This document shows positions 25,601 through 36,481 of a stretch of 64,000 bases of DNA, piece by piece. How positions within the stretch are numbered: position 1 is the first letter of the stretch; every line of letters starts with the position of its first letter. Made by a program: the position numbers and the translations under genes. Location: assembly GCA_029706075.1 (NCBI GenBank), contig JAINUG010000004.1, positions 665,547 to 729,546 on the forward strand, read 5' to 3'. Below the pieces are notes generated by a model. It did no database searches and was not told the origin of the DNA. It saw nothing but the letters and a program-made list of their open reading frames with translations. Source of the stretch: Aldrovandia affinis. Its lineage: Eukaryota; Chordata; Actinopteri; Notacanthiformes; Halosauridae.

Positions 25601-28600
25601 TTTTGGGGTTGGGTTTCCATGGATACGGACCAGATCCGCCACTCGATCGGTGACCTTCCAGGTGCGGATGTGGCGACTGTACTGGGAGCCTGCCAGTATG
25701 CCACAGAACACTTCCACCATCAGCCCAAGGCCATACCCCTTATACCCCCCTGAGGAGAGGAGAGGAACACGCTCAGTCACACCGACGCACGCACACACGC
25801 ACACACAGCTCCTTAAAGGCAGCGGGGTTAGGAAATGCATTACTTCACATTACTGTTAATAATAATAATAAGGAGATTATATTGCAGGACTGAACTTCCA
25901 TTGCCAGCAGTACTGTTCATGACCACGTCCCTTCATAAATATTCACAACATCCAATTGGAAGGTTTCAGCTTCAACAGTATTCAATTCAATTCAATTTGT
26001 ATAGTGCTTTTTACAGAGCATGGTCACAGATGCTTTACAGAATAACAGAAAACATGAAACTACTGGGGCCGAACCCCCAAAACGCCAGCAGCAGGTGAGG
26101 CAAAAAAATAAAAAAATTAAAAAAATTAAAATTTAAAAAAAATTTAAAAAAATATACACTACCGTTCAAAAGTTTGGGGTCACCTTCCATCTGGACTATG
26201 GCTAATCGGGCACTCCTTCATTCTTCAGCAAGATAATGACCCGAAACACACCTTGAAGTTGTGCAAGAAATATCTGGTGAAGGAGGAATGTGAACAACAA
26301 CTCAAACTAAAGACCTGGCCTGCCCAGTGTCCAGACCTCAATCCCATAGAACTTGTATGGGACAAACTGGAAAGGAAGAGTCAAAGCAAAGCAACCCACA
26401 AGTTTCTCTGGGAATTGCTGCAGGATAGCTGGGAAAACATGTCGGGTGATTTCCTGCTAAAACTTATTAACCGAATGGCCACTGTTTGTGAGGCTATTCT
26501 CACGCCAAAGGGTGACTATTTTGAGGAATCCAAGATAAAATGTTCAATATAATTTTCTTGAACATTTCTTTGATGTTCATTTTGTCATTTTAAAGTATTT
26601 ACAGAAATGTATACGGTGTAAAGCATTGTCAATTATGAGATAAAAATAGTTTCCAGCAGGTGACCCCAAACTTTTGAACGGTAGTGTATAAAAAATCCCA
26701 GAAGACACTGCCCAATGTGGAAAACACAGACCCGAGTATCTGGTTAGTCTGTGATAGGTCTTTCTGACTGCATCAGACTGTGCATATGGGATAATCCATT
26801 GGGACAGAACCAATGGTGAGCCCAATCACTGATCTTTATATTGTGCAGACTGCAGAACATATTGGGCTCACTCAATAGGATGGTCCATCCATATGCTTGA
26901 AAGATCGGTCATCTGCACAGCATTAAACTAAAAGGAGAAAAGCACTCTGCGCCCAATCCAATTTGATACAGCCACGGTTCAACCTTTTACATCGTCCCCA
27001 GATACGGTGTTGCTTTAGCAACGGGAGCCATTTTGGAATGGATAGGCTGATTCGATTGGCCGTTAACCTGACCAGTTTCCTCGCTTCCTCCGAGGGGCAC
27101 CAGCCCGCCGCCGTTCAGCACTTTTCCTGGGTCCGTGGTCAGCTGGCCCTGTGAGTCACAGCCCCACCCCTCTGGGATGTTGTCACCATGCCGCTGATGG
27201 AGCTCCACCTGCAGGCAGACAGTGGAATAGCGCTGTGGTTCTGCTCACTCACACAACCCTGCAGGGCACAGCACTGGAAGGTAGGGACATTTCCGGTCTC
27301 TTGGACACAGCACTCTGTTTGCATTAATGGGGAGGGTTTTCTGCTTCACAAATCATGAAATCTGCAATAGCCATTATTCATCATCAGTCATTCATTGAGG
27401 CGACAGTGTAGCATAACGGTTAGGGAACTGGGCTTGTAACACAAAGGTTGCAGGTTCGATTCGCAGGTGGAGCAGTACCGTTGTACCCATGAACAAGACA
27501 CTTAACTTGAATTGCTTCAGTAAATATCCAGCTCTATAAATGGATTGCATGTTAAGAAATGTAAACTCTAAATCTCTGCTAAATACCTGTAGATCATAGG
27601 TTCTCAACCCTGGTCCTGAAGGGCCACAGAGTGTGCAGATTTCCGTTGTTACTCGGCACTTAATTAATCAATTAAAGTGGTTAATTAACCTCATCTGGTT
27701 TCTTGAGTCAATTGGTTGCAGATTTTTAAGGTGAAAACAAAAACAGGATACTCTGCGGCCCACCAAGACCAGGGTTGAGGACTGCTGCATTAGGGCTATG
27801 ACAAAATGGCAAAATTAAATCCTATTAGACATACAGCTGGGTTAATTAGCATGTTAAGCATGAGTGCAAATTAAGTTGAGTGCTCTACCTTTCCCAGGGC
27901 CACAGCAGACGTAGCCATGTCCAGCACAAAGCTGTCCCCATTGGAGGCTGGTGCTGCCACACTGATGGGGTTGGTACCCAGAGTGCACTGCAAAAACAAA
28001 ACACACTGTTTGGGGCATACTATGCAGCAGTAGTTCCCAACTTCACTCCTGGGGACTCCCTGTGTGTGCTTGTTTACACTGTGTGTGCTGGTGACCCATT
28101 GTGTACGCTGGTTTACACTGTGTACACTGGTGACCCACTGTATATGCTGGATTACACTGTGTGTGCAGGGGACCCACTGTGTATGCTGGTTGCAACCATA
28201 ATTGCAACCTCTATATTGTAACTAGCTGTCAATTGTTCTTAATTAGACAATTGTAACTTATTTCTATTAAAGCACTTACTCTTTAAGGTCAGAAATAGCT
28301 ATGCATGCCATAAACAATAAATGTCCCACATTCACATCCCAGGACTTTATACAGTCAGAGCAACTAATGCTTTATTTCCTGTAATGTGCTGTATGACACA
28401 TGATTCCTTCATGTTGCCTTTTTTAATTTAATCAATTATAGATTACCAGGTGAAATCAATTCAATGACAGAGCAATTGGCAACACACGTTTTCAACAGCC
28501 TTAATTGATCAAGAGATTGTCTGTAACAAAACACCAGCATACACAGTGGGTCCCCAGGAACGAAGTTGAAAAGTACTGTTATACCGTACAATAAATGTGC

Positions 28601-30675
28601 ATTTTATCCAAACCCACATTCTATTTCTGTATGTGTATAAATACACATAGGACATTATAGGTCTCTACTTCTATAGATCATTGCTGTTTGGCACCACATA
28701 TGCATTATGGTTTCAGATGAGAGGTTGCCTTTATGGATTATTTTTAGGATCACTTATGGCACATTAGCATTGTAAGCACCATATTAGCCTCTGGTTAAAA
28801 GCTTCTGCCAAATTAATTATTATATATCATTTTAGTGCAAGGTGAAAAAACATTACAATAAGTAAAGTCACAGGTACAATATGAGCCCATTACTCACCTC
28901 TTTGGCTCTAGAGGGCACCACCAGTGGAGAGGTGTTCGTAAAGCTCATACCCTGCAAGAGACGAGTGGGAAATGCAGAATAAACCAGAATGTTGCAGCTC
29001 CATCAGCGACCACTAGGTGGAGAGTTAAGACTGACGGAGGATATTGCCACTTACGATCATGTTCTCTTTCAGTGCCTGCATGGAGTAATAGCCTGCGATG
29101 CCAAAGTGGTTGGAACCTGAGGGGGGGGAATAAAGCACATATCAGGGTTTCTCGCCTTATACCTCCAGCTTGTGTATACTGTGCCACTGTTGAGGTTGTA
29201 TATAAGAGATAGAGGTGAGCTGGGGACTTGCCGTGGGTGACCACCCAGCCGATGCCAGCCTCCCGGGCCTTCTTGATGGCCAAATCCATGCAGAAGTTTC
29301 CCACCACAGGGCCCAGCAAGTTGTTGCCGTTGACCAGCGCTGTGGCGACCGACTCCTTGACGATGGACGGCTCCCCGTCTTTCTCACAGATTCCCGTCTC
29401 AATGTCCTTCACGTACATGTCTGCCGGGGGTGGGACGGTAGAGAAGAGACCTCACTCACCATGCACATGCAGCAACACAGCTGGACATTTAATCAGAAAC
29501 CATGGCAGCCAACTCAAGGGTCCAACAGCTGGGTCCAGGACCTGGGATTCCAACCCATCACACTTCTGGCCCATATCTCCACCTAACACCACTCCGCTAT
29601 GCTATGATATGCTGCCCAACAAAATGCACTACAACAGGGATCTCAAACTCCAGTCCTGTTTCAGCACTTAAATTAAGTCCACAGACCTTGTTTCCAAGGC
29701 CTAAATTGGTTGCACATTGAAAAGAAACCACAAAATATTGCAGACCCAGAGTTTAAAATATCTGCACTAAACCCTTCTTCCCACTTTCACTGGATACTAT
29801 TACAAGTACAACACAACCAGATGCCCCCTGCCCCCTGCTCCCTGCCCCTGCCCCTTGCCCCTTGCTCCTTGTGCCCTATACCCTGCTCCAGTACTGTGCT
29901 GTGCTGTGCTGTACTGACCCATCCGGTTGAGCCCATGGCTGTAGTGCCCACGGCGGTCTCCCTCCACCAGCACCTCAGCCAGGCTGGTGGCATGGCTTGG
30001 TTTGGTGCCCACGGCCAGCATGCACTTCTCGATGAAGCCCTGCACCTCGGACTGCAGGATCAGACATCTGGAACAGGAGGGTGGGGGGGAGCAATGAACC
30101 ACATGGAAGTTGAAACAACAGATACTCCATCTACCTGATACAGTCAGTCAACTCCACAACACTTCCATCTCCTTCATGGGAGGTTTCTTGTTTCAGGTGG
30201 TTTGCTGTACACACTGGAGAGGGAGCTACAGGCATTCAGTTTTCGACCACGCCCGTTCATCGATATTCACAATGACCCAGCAAATCAGAATGTGGTTAGA
30301 TTCAACAGCAGCAGACACATTTCTTTATTTTATTTTTTTTTTTAAACACCACATGACCTGAACATCTGGCCAGTGGTTTGTGCTGAGACCCAGGAGAAAA
30401 GGATAAATGGGAAATCAGGCAAAAAGGACAATGTTCCAGGAGGGGGTGAGAAGCTCCCCACTAAACAATTTACAATTACAACTTATTTAGTTAGTTATTT
30501 GGCAGTTCATGCCACAAAACCTGTCATACAAAAGGGAAGAGAAAAGTTATTATACACTTTTTATACACTACTGGTCAAAAAGTTTTACAACACCCCCATT
30601 CTCCATTTTTTACTGAAATTTAAGCAGTTCAAGTCCAGTGAATAACCTGAAATGGTACAAAGGTAAGCGGTAAAC

Positions 30676-30713
<38 letters not shown>

Positions 30714-33700
30714 AGGTTACCAAAAACTGAAAAATGATGTCAATTTCAGAGTTATAAAAAAAAGGCCCTTTTCAGGGAAGTAATGGGTTAACGTGGGTTA
30801 ACAGTCACTTCGCCTACTCGACAGCCTACAAAAACCTTAAAAAATTTCAAGATTTCAAATTTTGATTAATCAGTAAGACCTTCTTCAGTCTTCAGTAGTC
30901 CACTGGCGGTGTTTCATGGCCCAGGAAAGCCTCTTTTTCTTATTTTGCCATCTTAGCAATGACGTTCTTACTGCCACTCGACCTGTCAAACCTGAAGCTC
31001 GAAGTCTTCTCTTCACAGTTGAAACTGAGACTTCCTTTCTTCGACAAGTGTTAAGCTGTGCTTGAAGCTGTTGTCCTGTGAGCCGCCTATCACGCAAGCT
31101 GTTGACTCTCAGAAACTTGTCTTCTGATTTTGTTTTGGCTTTGGGTCTGCCAGACCTCTTCCTGTCAGAGTTTCCTCCAATTTCCAAGTACCTTTTGATG
31201 GTGTAGGAAATTACTCACTGCCAAAAAATTTACATTATTTTTAACCTCTGGCAGTTTACCGCTTACCTTTGTACAATTTCAGGTTATTCACTTAAAAATA
31301 GGAAAATGGGGGTGTTCTAAAACCAGTAGTGTGTGTGTATATATATATATAAATTAAGTTGAAGTCTGAAAAGGTGAGTTGAACTGAATGTGAGCTGCAA
31401 CAGGGAGCCAATGAGTGGTGAGTGGCTGGTGAGAATTTCAGAAGCACTGACTCGGGTCAGCCACCGTCTCAGGAAGGCCCTAACTGGGGTCGTGGCCAGA
31501 ACAGGATGGACAGGGCTGCTGGGAATGCTGGGAATAAAGGCCCATGGACGACCTCCTCACTTCCAGCTCTGTACATATTGGCAGGGACTACTGCATAGGA
31601 GTTACCCTGGGCAATTACAGCTGCAGGGATCTATAAATACCCCACACTGCATCAATTACAGGCCCCGTTACCCTGGCACTGGAGCCCTACATAGAGCTGC
31701 TTGTGTGTAATAATCCTGCACGTGGACTTCCTCTGTGTGACGGGGCTAGGCCTGCTGCGGGTCTCAAACTGGCTCCTGCTGGCCACTCTGCACAACAAGA
31801 GATACGACTGGCCCGCTGAGCCAAATACCAAGGTCCCCAAACCAAGGGAACGAATCACGTTCTTATTGGGTGTAGGTGGAAGTTACCCATGAGCGCTGGT
31901 CTGAAGTCAGTTTTCAGTTTTTCTTCCTAATGGTTAAGGTTAGGACTTGGGTGGAGTTAGCTGGATCAGTGCTTATGGACAACTTTTCCCTTGCTCCAGG
32001 GGTGATTTCACATTCTGTAGCAGACGCTCGCGTGTTAACTCACATCTCTGAAATATGCTGCATTTAGTTATGGAAAGATGGTGCGAAACATGGAAATATG
32101 AATATGATCTGAATTTTGCCTAGAGCTCATGTTCTCACTTCAATTAATCAGGTTTTTGCTCTAGTCGTATAAGAGTCATATTGACACACAAACGAATAGA
32201 AAGATGGCACGTAAACTCCTTTTGACCGTTTGAAATGGCGATGATGACTGATTGTTAATGGGACCTGCAGAATGTTAATCTTATCCATCCTTCCCTCACC
32301 AGTTTTTCATTTGGTTTTTGGCCTATATTGCGAAACAGCCAAAGCAATAGCAAGTTGAACAAACCGAGCATGTTAGTCCGTGAACATCTCCGTGGCGTGT
32401 CGATTGTGCCGTTCTCTCCCCCTCCAGAGAACAGCGGTTGAAAACTACACACACAGTGTGAAAGGCTCTCGAGGGGAAATCACACACACTTCCAGGAGTG
32501 ACGCATTTAGAGCAGGGGCCGGCGCGACAACAGATCAATTAGACAAACAAGCAAGCAGGTTCACCAGGCCACCCTGCCAGCAGCTCACGGGTCCAGAGGG
32601 CACCGCCAAACACTGGCATGTGGCTCCACAAACCCAACCCCTACAAGCTAAAACTAATTAGAAGCAAAGATTCTGCTTGGCCCCCCTGCCCTCCCCTTTG
32701 AAAACAGTGGGTGCTGAGCACAGAGTGTAATTACAGCGCATCTGGGGCCCTGCCCAAAGAACAGCCGTCCCCCTCTCATTGATGTCCCCGTTCCCCTGGC
32801 CTCGGGGTGGGAATCACATGGGCTCCATTACGACTCTCCACAAGAGCGATGGTTTCCAGACCTGTGTGCACTCGGCAGTCCAATAAACCCGGTCCAAAAA
32901 TAACCAGACCTTCCCCTGAAATCAGGAGGTTTGCATCTAAGCCGAGGGACGCCAGGCAGCGAGGAACCTGGGGGATAAAGCTAATCTCAGGTGCAGCTTC
33001 ATCTGGCCCTTTCAAGACTCACCTGTTCTCCTGCACCCATTCTCCTGGGCTGAGTGTGGCCAGTTTGGATTTTGGTTTTTAAATTGAAATCTTCTTGTAT
33101 TGAACAGCCCTGTGGGCTGTAGACCGGCTGGGTATAAACCTTAACACAGGTACTTGTATGAATCCGGCAGGAATATCCACTCACGAGGGACACCATAGTG
33201 GTGGAGCAGCTGAAACGATAATCAGGCCACACTATTACAGAGCTACTCAGAACGAGAAAGGGGAGAGCGAGAGATGGATGGAGAGAGGGAGAGAGAGAGG
33301 TGGAGAGTTCCATTACCACAGTACTGCTGGACAATTAGATGCCAGACAATTGTGTAGGAGATAAAAAGGCTTGAATCACTCGAACAAACACCTTTGTCCT
33401 AGACAAAAAAACACAAACAAACACAAACTACAAAGTTACATATTTTAAAAGAACTCTCCAGAAACATGAATGGTGGCAAGCCACCACTTAAACCAGGAGC
33501 CATATGCATAAAGCTCCTGAGAATTACTCTTAAGAATGACGTTGAGAAATAATTTAAGACTAAAATAATTCTCAACTAAAAGTTGCACATAAGAGCATGT
33601 TATATAGCTATTTAAAGTAATGTTTAGTAATGTTTAGAGAAGATTGAGACATGTTATGCCTTCAATTTCTGCCACGAGAGCCTAGAGATAATTTATTCAC

Positions 33701-36340
33701 ATGGCTGGCGTAATTTAATCTCTGACAAGATCTGCCACAGAAAGGGTACCTTAACGATGAAAACGGTATCTTTTAATTACCTCAGCATCCTCCAGTCACA
33801 ATACTTTTCTTTCATGAAAGGTGCTGGCCACTCTTCAAAGAGAACTCGCGAGGGCTCTTAAACAAGCGGTGTTGTATGAAAAGTGCTATACAAACAAGGT
33901 TTTTCATCATCATTTTTAAATTATTAAATCATCATCTATATAACAGTATTATGATTATTATCATGATGATTTATTATTATTACCACCTCTGCATCGTCCA
34001 ATAACAGTCACGCATCTTTCCAACTAAAGGTGCACAGCATCATTTCTGCCATGGTAAACAGCCATTCTGGATACTTCCTGGTTAATAGACCTTGTGTCAA
34101 GTTAATACTTTTAAGGCTAAATAATATTTATACAGAATTTTCTTACTTCTAGGAGAACATTTTCACAATTCTTAGAATTTTGCCCAAATTAGGAGTAAAT
34201 TCTCACTGAGCGGCTTTGTATATACGTCCCGCCCCCAGGGGTACACATTACTGGTCCTGGTCAGCTATGGGGTCTGCTGCTGGTTTTTGTTTTCACCAGA
34301 AAATCAGCAACCAATTCAGACCCAGGAAACCAGGTGGGGCCAGATAACTGTAAATAAATGCTTGACTTGAGTCCCATCACGCACTGCAGGTGACTTTTTA
34401 ACCTAAATCCAGAGTGACAGAGTTGACATTTCTTTAATTACACTCCATTTATAGAGCTGGATACTGACTGAAACAATTCAGATTAAGCATCCTGTTCAAC
34501 AGCAGTGTGCCACCTGATTATCAAACCTGTAACCTCGGAGTTACAAGGCCAGCTCCCTAACCACACTCTTGGCTACACTCTCGGCCCACACTTGTGCGAC
34601 GTTGGCCCCATTTCGGTTAACCCTCCTGGCAAAAATGCAGCAGTAGCTCAGCATGCAGAAGAAACACCCAAACTACTGCTCTCCAGCACCAAACGCAACA
34701 TGAGTTTATCAAGCTGAACAGGATTTCAATTCTTCCATTTACCCGAAGGCGTGGATGCAAATCTGCTATTTACAGATCAAAAGCAGCCCAGCCACTCAAA
34801 GAAGAAAGAGTGGTTTCCACGGAGTCCACCCATTTCTGAGAACCATCCAGATCTGGATTAAATAATTATCTGAAATGCTTTTAACACTTTAGACAACATT
34901 CCTGCATATTACTGACAATTTTAGAAGCCACAAATGTTCAGAACATCATTTTTTTTAAACGCGATTGTGTTTGTTATTAAAATGTTTTGTTAAACAGGAG
35001 TGTCTTTACATTTTACTAGCATGTAAAGAGTCATTTCAAATACATATTTGACCCAGGTCTGACATACATACATACATACATGTCACATATATTACATACA
35101 GTATCACATAAACATACATGCATACATCACCACATCATGTATATTATGTGCACACACACACATTATCCTCAGATCCTCAATTTCAAAACAGCACTTAGCG
35201 GTGAGGCAGCACATCTGTTTAAAACGCACAGAGGAGTGATGGAGCACTAATGAGCCGTTGCCAGGTCACGAAGAACGCGAGGCGCAGAGAAAGACAGAGG
35301 AACCTGTTAGGGTACATGACAGGAAGGAGAGAACCTGTTGTGCGTGCCTCTAGCCATCTGAAGCCCTGGGCCTCACAAGACAGGCAATCATTTTACTGGG
35401 TGTTCACTGTGGAAAGAGCGAGGCGTGCAAAAGATACGAGAGGAGCATTGGATGTAAGCATTACTCACACACCACACGCACACCACACACTCACGAACAC
35501 ACTCACGAACACACACGTACAGTACTGGAGGATCAGATGAAAACTGAAATACACAACACAAAGTCTGTATTTTATAAAGGGTTAGCTCAAAGCAAATGAT
35601 GAGGACACGCACGCACGCACGCACGCACGCACTGGTGTGTCTAATGGAGGTGCACTAAGGCGACTCTCGCGGAAGGTTTCAAATGGAAAACCTACCATGT
35701 CCCAACCCCAGGAAACAGGCAGACAAACCAGGGTGCAGCAGCAATTACAGCACAGCAGGACTGTCCTACCTGTACTTCACATGCATGGAAATGTGGTCTG
35801 AGATCTGCTATAGGCGACGCATATAAATGCACACTTGACAGCATATTTGAACGCATTTAAATGTAATCTGAATTTGCATGTCAGGTGCCCCACACCTCCC
35901 TATACTTTAACTAAGCCACTAACTCAGTTCACCCTTAAGTTTCAAATCAAATTCATTCGTTTTTAATTTCATGGCATTCAAACACTATAACTATAGCCTA
36001 TGTTTTTCTACATGAACTCTTCTCTACATACAAAAACACGAAAATACCAGTCCATCCAGGCAAAACTGCATATTTGGACGGACTACCGTCAAATTGCAAA
36101 CTTTCCCAATTGTATAGAGTGAAAAGTAATTGTCCCTGTCAAACAACACGTAAAACACTACGCATGTTCACTTTTACACGAAGTAGACCAAGAGCTTCAG
36201 TTCCATTACTTAAAAGGTGAACGGGAAATTTTCCCACCTATATCCCGGCTACTATTATGAACGCTTTTAGGAATGGTGTAATTAATGACACCTTAAAATC
36301 ACTCTCTGGGTAAATCCGGACCGTACCTGCTGAAGCTCAT
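19607..36340 (-). CDS. Ldh_2-family malate/L-lactate dehydrogenase-like oxidoreductase, whole gene (11 exons)
   Basis: Joined exons: 36340-36327, 30067-29919, 29420-29232, 29116-29055, 28951-28898, 27987-27889, 27208-27073, 25749-25631, 25154-25059, 20545-20435, 19672-19607. The sum is 1095 bases, 364 residues plus TAA, with every exon phase agreeing. The product belongs to the Ldh_2 family (malate, lactate, ureidoglycolate, diketogulonate and sulfolactate dehydrogenases; animal members are often named YjmC-like). These are cytosolic, usually dimeric NAD(P)H-dependent 2-oxoacid/2-hydroxyacid oxidoreductases with a fold unrelated to classical LDH/MDH. Visible family motifs: GHYSHGLNRMD (residues 45-55, with the likely catalytic His in SHG), HGSNHFGIAGYY (117-128), GTNPISVAAP (160-169), and TGGYKGYGLG just after residue 233. 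Length fits the family. The true substrate cannot be told from sequence. An in-frame upstream ATG at 36481 would add 47 residues. Confidence 0.93.
19874..20076. mobile_element. hAT-type foldback MITE with 8-bp target duplication, copy 1
   Basis: 203 bp. Ends CACAGGTGTCAAACTC and GAGTTTGACACCCCTG; internal halves are also inverse of each other (CACCTGGTGTAATGCATTGG). Flanked by CTCTAGAC on both sides (19866-19873 and 20077-20084), the 8-bp duplication typical of hAT. Confidence 0.9.
20435..20545 (-). CDS. Ldh_2-like gene, exon 10
   Basis: 111 bp coding AELGIPVLAPGDPERISIQK then CNEMGGISYHLSVVKHM. The PGDPE motif is typical of the family C-terminal part. Acceptor TTTCCAG, donor GTAGGT. Confidence 0.93.
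21085..21550. mobile_element. hAT-like nonautonomous element, copy A (5'-worn)
   Basis: Shares its inside (CATATTATGTCAG, CTGTAATGTGCTACATGACA, GGCAGGTGAAATCAGTGG, ACCAGCATACAC) with elements at 28029-28579 and 37809-38345. Confidence 0.65.
21790..23229 (+). mobile_element. CR1-like non-LTR retrotransposon remnant
   Basis: Pieces of reverse transcriptase in shifting plus-strand frames: KTNKAAGPD, GSIIPIYKKGDRTDPGDYRP, LLFLIYINGLDRDISSKIVK followed by FADDTKL (catalytic box), then LEYC and YKKDIEALEK remnants. It ends in TTATATATTCTTATGTTCTT octamer repeats, a usual 3' tail for this group. Many stops and shifts; 5'-truncated. It lies antisense in intron 9 of the dehydrogenase gene. Confidence 0.85.
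25059..25154 (-). CDS. Ldh_2-like gene, exon 9
   Basis: 96 bp coding GQCFVAINPVNFAPGFNDRM then SDLLTIHRCLEP. Acceptor CTTCAG, donor GTGAGT. The following intron is 4.5 kb and holds an antisense non-LTR remnant. Confidence 0.94.
25631..25749 (-). CDS. Ldh_2-like gene, exon 8
   Basis: 119 bp coding GGYKGYGLGLMVEVFCGILA then GSQYSRHIRTWKVTDRVADL. Acceptor CTCAG before a run of five G, donor GTCCGT. Confidence 0.94.
25981..26060. repeat. Fish SINE-like fragment
   Basis: CAATTCAATTTGTATAGTGC followed by TTTTTACAGAGCATGGTCAC, a common fish 3' repeat module. Confidence 0.45.
26157..26686 (+). mobile_element. Tc1/mariner deletion derivative with terminal repeats
   Basis: Terminal repeats CACTACCGTTCAAAAGTTTG (157-184) and its perfect inverse (659-686), each beside TA. 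The inside keeps the C-terminal transposase frame (WPAQCPDLNPIELVWDKLER), with the DPNPIE-type DDE region; the N-terminal part is missing. Not autonomous. Confidence 0.9.
27073..27208 (-). CDS. Ldh_2-like gene, exon 7
   Basis: 136 bp coding VELHQRHGDNIPEGWGCDSQ onward to VPLGGSEET plus one base. Acceptor CTGCAG, donor GTCAGG. The codon split with exon 8 gives Gly-Gly-Tyr-Lys-Gly as in the family. Confidence 0.92.
27404..27595 (+). repeat. tRNA-derived SINE
   Basis: Same family as 12170-12390: GTGTAGCATAACGGTTAGGG head, B box GGTTCGATTCG, body TTGAATTGCTTCAGTAAATA, tail worn. Inside intron 6 of the dehydrogenase gene. Confidence 0.8.
27596..27787. mobile_element. hAT-like MITE
   Basis: Imperfect inverse ends GGTTCTCAACCCTGGTCCTG and GACCAGGGTTGAGGACTGCT. 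No clear target duplication. Confidence 0.6.
27889..27987 (-). CDS. Ldh_2-like gene, exon 6 (nucleotide-binding region)
   Basis: 99 bp coding CTLGTNPISVAAPASNGDSF then VLDMATSAVALGK, the family's conserved cofactor/substrate region (TNP and D-MATS motifs). Acceptor TTTGCAG, donor GTAGAG. Confidence 0.94.
28029..28579. mobile_element. hAT-like nonautonomous element, copy B
   Basis: Starts GTAGTTCCCAACTTCACTCC and ends in the inverse GGAACGAAGTTGAAAAGTAC. A local GTGTACGCTGGTTTACACT repeat (28065-28190) interrupts its 5' part. Confidence 0.65.
28898..28951 (-). CDS. Ldh_2-like gene, exon 5
   Basis: 54 bp coding GMSFTNTSPLVVPSRAKE. Acceptor CTTGCAG, donor GTGAGT. Confidence 0.92.
29055..29116 (-). 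CDS. Ldh_2-like gene, exon 4
   Basis: 62 bp coding GSNHFGIAGYYSMQALKENM then Ile. It begins after CTCAG and ends at GTAAGT, phase 0. Confidence 0.93.
29232..29420 (-). CDS. Ldh_2-like gene, exon 3 (GC splice donor)
   Basis: 189 bp, DMYVKDIETG through REAGIGWVVTH plus one base. The intron starts GCAAGT, not GT. Only this GC-AG junction rejoins the conserved THGSNHFG in frame. The nearby GT (AA/GTCC) would destroy the frame. Confidence 0.92.
29510..29613 (-). repeat. SINE head fragment
   Basis: On the minus strand a B-box-like GGTTGGAATCCC and A-box-like region remain; no tail. Confidence 0.4.
29919..30067 (-). CDS. Ldh_2-like gene, exon 2
   Basis: 149 bp, from CRCLILQ-type start to GHYSHGLNRM plus one base of an Asp codon. 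It carries the SHG motif with the proposed catalytic His. Acceptor CTGTTCCAG, donor GTCAGT. Confidence 0.93.
30566..31331 (-). mobile_element. Tc1-like deletion derivative retaining the DNA-binding half
   Basis: Inverse ends CACTACTGGTCAAAAAGTTT (left) and a slightly different inverse with GGTGTTCTAAAACCAGTAGT (right). Minus frame 31187-30885 codes a Tc1 paired-like helix-turn-helix region (RSGRPKAKTKSEDKFLRVNS, RLTGQQLQAQLN, RLRASGLTGRVAV) but the catalytic DDE domain is deleted. Complementary in content to the element at 26157-26686, though their ends differ. Confidence 0.85.
30680..30709. repeat. Poly(A) tract
   Basis: About 29 consecutive A inside the Tc1-like element. Confidence 0.9.
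31868..31960 (+). repeat. Short interspersed repeat
   Basis: GCGCTGGTCTGAAGTCAGTT followed by CTTCCTAATGGTTAAGG. A second copy is at 37447-37535. Confidence 0.55.
33497..34240. mobile_element. Possible large MITE
   Basis: The ends carry related inverse sequences (GCCATATGCATAAAGCTCCT left; the inverse of AGCGGCTTTGTATATACGTC right) with AT-rich middle. Ends are worn and no target duplication was found. In intron 1 of the dehydrogenase gene. Confidence 0.4.
34436..34575 (-). repeat. tRNA-derived SINE, worn
   Basis: Minus-strand B-box-like sequence near 34530 and the family body (inverse of CCATTTATAGAGCTGGATAC). Confidence 0.55.
35064..35090. repeat. (CATA)n microsatellite
   Basis: ACATACATACATACATA run. 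Confidence 0.8.
35607..35632. repeat. (ACGC)n microsatellite
   Basis: Six tandem ACGC tetramers. Confidence 0.9.
36327..36340 (-). CDS. Ldh_2-like gene, exon 1 (short start)
   Basis: Fourteen coding bases, MSFS plus two bases of an Arg codon, ending in GCAG before a GTACGG donor. Joined to exon 2 it reads MSFSRCLILQSEVQGFIEKC, a typical family N-terminus. The open frame continues upstream to an ATG at 36481 (residues MALQRAFISGEKNLS...), so this start is the choice that fits the usual protein length rather than a certainty. Confidence 0.8.
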
Positions 36341-36481
36341 ATTGACGTGGGGTTTGCAGCGGTGTCGCAGCAGCACAGGTAAAGGAGTGAGTGGGCCGGT
36401 GTTCTCGTGCGTCGAAACACCCAGTGATGTAAACTCGGACAGGTTTTTCTCGCCGCTTATGAAAGCGCGCTGAAGCGCCAT
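36327..36481 (-). CDS. Alternative longer exon 1 of the Ldh_2-like gene
   Basis: From the ATG at 36481 the frame is open through the short start and adds 47 residues. They contain several Arg/Lys and many Ser/Thr and begin MALQRAFISG, which resembles a mitochondrial presequence. Context is C at -3 and G at +4, weaker than ideal; the downstream ATG has A at -3. Whether transcription covers this ATG is unknown. Confidence 0.4.
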
